DNA of 52,397 bases, from the NCBI GenBank assembly GCA_964639225.1, contig CAZXCK010000016.1:1-52397 (forward strand). The letters run 5' to 3'. Shown in pieces: positions 49,998-52,397 of the stretch; the stretch's first letter is position 1; each line of letters begins with the position of its first letter. Position numbers and translations under genes: made by a program. The notes under the pieces are model-generated. The model searched no databases. It had not been told where the DNA came from and saw nothing but the letters and a program-made list of their open reading frames with translations. This DNA is from CAZXCK01 sp964639225 (GTDB lineage: Bacteria > Chloroflexota > Anaerolineae > Aggregatilineales > Phototrophicaceae).

Positions 49998-50981
49998 TTA
50001 TACCCCCGCGTGGTGTCTGCGTTCGAGCCAGGAATGCAGCGCCATCATAATCAGGATGATCGCGCCGATGAAGATGTTGTAAGCCAGCCCTGGCACACCA
50101 ATCAGGACGATGCCGTTGCGCATCGTGCGCAGAATCAGCACGCCCAGTATCGTGCCGATGATCGTACCACGCCCGCCAGTCAGCGCCGTGCCACCGATCA
50201 CCACCATGGCGATGACTTCCAGCTCGTAGGTGGTGCCGCTGTTGGGGTTGGCCGCCGCCACACGGATCGAGCTGGTCACGCCAGCGTAACCGGCCATCAC
50301 CGCCGTCAGGATGAACAGCATGATCTTGGTGCGCGTCACACGCACACCGCGCGCGATCGCCGAGCTGGTGTTGCCGCCCGACGCCAGAATCCAGTTGCCA
50401 AACTTGGACTGCGTCAGCACGTATCCCAGGATCACCGCAAATACGATGAACCAGATCAGCGAAGCGTACACCCGGAACGTCCCGATATAGAACGAGCCAG
50501 CGATGATTTCCATGAACGGTGATTCGGTCGACCAGGTGCGCTGCGGAAAGCCCGCCGTGATGTACAGTGCCGAACCGCGCACCACCAGCAGCATACCCAG
50601 CGTCACCAGGAACGATGGAATCTTGAGCTGTGTCACCATCCAGCCACTGGTAAAACCGATCAGTACCGCCACCGCCATCGCCAGCAGAAAGCCAACTTCC
50701 AGCGAGCTGAAGCCGGTGTTGTAAAACGTCCACATCAGCACCGGTGTAAAGCCAAACACCGAGCCGACCGACAGGTCGAATTCGCCGGACGTCATCAGCA
50801 TGGTCATGCCCAGGGCGATCATCCCCAGTTCCGGCGTGAACGCCAGAATATTACTGATGTTACCCTGCGACAGAAACGCCGACGAAAACGAGGCAAAAAC
50901 AATAAGCTGAGCCACAAGCAGGACAAACGGCCCGAACTCCGGTCTGGAGACAAACCTTTGAATGAATGCAGTCGGTTGCAT
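49998..50981 (-). CDS. Sugar ABC transporter permease (second CUT2 system)
   Basis: A 327-residue BPD_transp_2 permease with about 8-10 membrane segments; GMTMLMTSGEFDLSVGSVFGFTPV and GGTALTGGRGTIIGTILGVLILRTM are characteristic. The ATG at 50981 (MQPTAFIQRF) is chosen because longer readings back to 51074 run through the intercistronic hairpin. The ribosome site is poor (AAAGATTG), so translation may be weaker than for the binding protein. Confidence 0.9.
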   Translation of the reverse strand: MQPTAFIQRFVSRPEFGPFVLLVAQLIVFASFSSAFLSQGNISNILAFTPELGMIALGMTMLMTSGEFDLSVGSVFGFTPVLMWTFYNTGFSSLEVGFLLAMAVAVLIGFTSGWMVTQLKIPSFLVTLGMLLVVRGSALYITAGFPQRTWSTESPFMEIIAGSFYIGTFRVYASLIWFIVFAVILGYVLTQSKFGNWILASGGNTSSAIARGVRVTRTKIMLFILTAVMAGYAGVTSSIRVAAANPNSGTTYELEVIAMVVIGGTALTGGRGTIIGTILGVLILRTMRNGIVLIGVPGLAYNIFIGAIILIMMALHSWLERRHHAGV

Positions 50982-51027
50982 TGAGCTACAATCTTTATCT
51001 TCTATGACATACAAGAGGTATGAGGTG

Positions 51028-51055
51028 ATGAGGCTGGCACATTGGCCAGCCTCAT
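51028..51055 (-). terminator. Intercistronic hairpin between binding protein and permease genes
   Basis: Perfect 11-bp arms ATGAGGCTGGC/GCCAGCCTCAT with a 6-nt loop; no T-run follows on the minus strand. Placed to protect the binding-protein message or limit read-through, as in the first importer. Confidence 0.65.
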
Positions 51056-51119
51056 ACGATTTCATCTTAACCACCGCCAGCAGCCTGCAGAGCAGATCGC
51101 CGGCAGTGGAGCGTTACGC

Positions 51120-52058
51120 TTAGTTCGACATGATCTCCAGGTAGATCGGAGCCAGGTCGGCTTCGTAGAGCGTGCCCACGAAGATATCGAAGCCCGGCGG
51201 GATGCCGTTGGCAGCCATCGCCGCCATGGACAGCGCCATGTAGCTGGTCGCCTGCGGGTCCTGCCACATACCGGCGTCCACATAGCCATCGATCACTTCC
51301 TGAGCCGTCTCGACCGAGTTGCCCCAGCCAACAACGGGGATTTCACCGGGGGCCACGCCCACCTGGTCAAACACGCGCTGGATGCTGCCGGTCACCAGGT
51401 CGCCCAGGCCGATGATCGCGTCGATGTCGTCGCGGTTCGCCAGCAGGTAGTCCGACATGCGGGTGATGATTTCTGCCTGGTCCAGCGTGGAGTCGGTCAC
51501 TTCATAGGTGATACCCAGCGGGTCGAGTACGCTCGCCGCGCCCTCGGTGCCCTGGACCTGATAGGTCGCGCCGGGGACTTCCACCGGCATCCACACAAAG
51601 TCACCTTCTTCGATCAGGCCGTTATCGACCAGATACTGCGCCCAGCGACGGCCAACATCCACAGTGTCCGTGCCCACATAGGCGTCACGGCCACTGTCGC
51701 GATCTTCGGTGTTGATGATAATCACCGGGATGCCCTGCGCCTGCGCCTCGGCGATGACTTCATTCAGCGTGCCCGGGTCGGGCGTGCTGGTGACAATACC
51801 GGCAGCGCCGGCGGCAATCGCCGAACGGAAAGCTTCCTGATGCGAAGGCACATCGCCGCTGTGGAAGGATGTGCGAACGTCGTTGCCGGTGTCCTCGGCC
51901 CACTGCTCAGCGCCCTGCAGGAAGTAGGTCCACACCGGGTCTGCCGGAGAACCGTGAGAAATCCAGTAAAAAGCGCCTTCATCATCTTGCGCCGAAACCG
52001 GTACCGTGAAAGCCAGCACCAGCAAAAGGACAAAAAGGACTGTAAGTTTCTTGGACAT
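51120..52058 (-). CDS. Sugar-binding protein of the second ABC importer
   Basis: A 312-residue class I (type I fold) sugar-binding protein. Signal peptide residues 1-23 (LTVLFVLLLVLAFTVPVSAQ, cleavage near VSA-QDD). The mature part has FYWISHGSPADPVWTYFLQGAEQWAEDTG, IAAGAAGIVTSTPDPGTL, IPVIIINTEDRDS and IDAIIGLGDLVTGSIQRVFDQVG, of the ribose/simple-sugar-binding kind. Unlike the first importer it is single. The ATG at 52058 follows GAGGGG at 7 bp. Substrate unknown. Confidence 0.92.
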   Translation of the reverse strand: MSKKLTVLFVLLLVLAFTVPVSAQDDEGAFYWISHGSPADPVWTYFLQGAEQWAEDTGNDVRTSFHSGDVPSHQEAFRSAIAAGAAGIVTSTPDPGTLNEVIAEAQAQGIPVIIINTEDRDSGRDAYVGTDTVDVGRRWAQYLVDNGLIEEGDFVWMPVEVPGATYQVQGTEGAASVLDPLGITYEVTDSTLDQAEIITRMSDYLLANRDDIDAIIGLGDLVTGSIQRVFDQVGVAPGEIPVVGWGNSVETAQEVIDGYVDAGMWQDPQATSYMALSMAAMAANGIPPGFDIFVGTLYEADLAPIYLEIMSN

Positions 52059-52144
52059 AAATAACCCCTCACTTAGAACTAGAATAGGCAGCAGCGTAAA
52101 ATGCTTTGAAGCGTGTCTTTCGCGAGGCATCGCCTCCTTTCGAT

Positions 52145-52168
52145 TCGTTCAGTTACCATACCGAACGA
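52145..52168. promoter_or_regulatory. Palindrome upstream of the second importer
   Basis: TCGTTC and GAACGA arms with a 12-bp spacer containing GTTACCATACC, about 90 bp ahead of the binding-protein gene. Candidate operator for a local sugar regulator. The rest of 52059-52397 (339 bp) shows no gene. Confidence 0.35.
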
Positions 52169-52342
52169 TCAGAGCAGATATGCAGCCGCGCCGCAGCTTC
52201 GTGCCAGCGGACCGCATTTGTGTAACGTTGACTGCCGACTGTAGCCAGCAAATCTCTGCCAGCCACCAGTCGCGTATCACCGGTACACCTACTTACAATG
52301 ATGCACATTTGCCGATTTTACGCAAGTTTTTGCGGCCATATG

Positions 52343-52397
52343 GGGTGCATCCGGAAATTGGGGCAGGTTTTCAGCTTTCGCGCCGCCTCCAGCGGTT
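52343..52397 (+). repeat. Dispersed repeat, copy 3 (cut by window end)
   Basis: Starts GGGTGCATCCGGAAATTG and ends CCAGCGGTT at the last base. It is the same element as 58-109, in the same orientation. The full length beyond the window is unknown. Confidence 0.7.

Overview
The window is gene-dense bacterial chromosome, GC-rich, with about 45 protein genes and no rRNA, tRNA, CRISPR array or insertion sequence that I could recognise. The gene content (Rex, four F1 ATP synthase genes, HisZ, an archaeal/fungal-type aspartate-semialdehyde dehydrogenase, DUF5107 proteins, many CUT2-type sugar ABC transporters, frequent TTG/GTG starts) fits a heterotrophic Chloroflexota bacterium, perhaps of the Anaerolineae. 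That assignment is inference from content, not a measured placement. A run of exactly 100 N at 24174-24273 marks a scaffold gap.

Layout. 1-581 is repeat-rich non-coding DNA ending in a promoter for rex that carries a Rex-like operator. 1250-6843 (minus strand) holds atpA-atpG-atpD-atpC and, behind a terminator, mreB. 7029-8851 (minus) is proC plus an NDUFA9-like epimerase-fold protein. 9070-12003 (plus) holds fabF, fabH and a stand-alone receiver protein. 12089-14570 (minus) holds a YugP-type metallopeptidase, an anchored protein and purine nucleoside phosphorylase. 14703-23531 is mostly amino-acid biosynthesis: hisZ-hisG (plus), facing a minus-strand series of pheA, asd, a UDP-sulfoquinovose synthase homologue, a HisD-family gene, an APH-fold kinase and a small unknown protein.

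From 24356 to the end the window is carbohydrate acquisition and breakdown. The first block (24356-36552) has an AgaS-like SIS protein, a PfkB kinase, an aldose-epimerase-like protein overlapping a 1099-residue DUF5107-TPR protein, an AraC regulator, and a CUT2 ABC importer whose binding protein is an in-frame tandem duplication of an AraF-like domain. The second block (37189-49070) is a long plus-strand catabolic cluster: RraA-like protein, enolase-superfamily dehydratase, SDR, DeoR regulator, SIS protein, FGGY kinase, second SDR, FAD oxidoreductase, phosphotriesterase-like lactonase, KDPG-type aldolase and KDG-type kinase, followed by a convergent MFS permease. A second CUT2 importer (49229-52058) closes the window.

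How it fits together. The second block contains each step of a De Ley-Doudoroff-type route: sugar to lactone (SDR), lactone to aldonate (lactonase), aldonate to 2-keto-3-deoxy acid (enolase-superfamily dehydratase), phosphorylation (KDG kinase) and cleavage to pyruvate plus triose phosphate (KDPG aldolase). An FGGY kinase, two SIS proteins and an RraA-like protein suggest a second, parallel branch. Two divergent intergenic regions, one in front of araC/DUF5107-TPR and one in front of the duplicated binding protein/catabolic cluster, share a conserved element with a 15-bp-spaced direct repeat, suggesting that one regulator links both blocks. I regard this regulon and its tandem binding protein as the most interesting part of the window.
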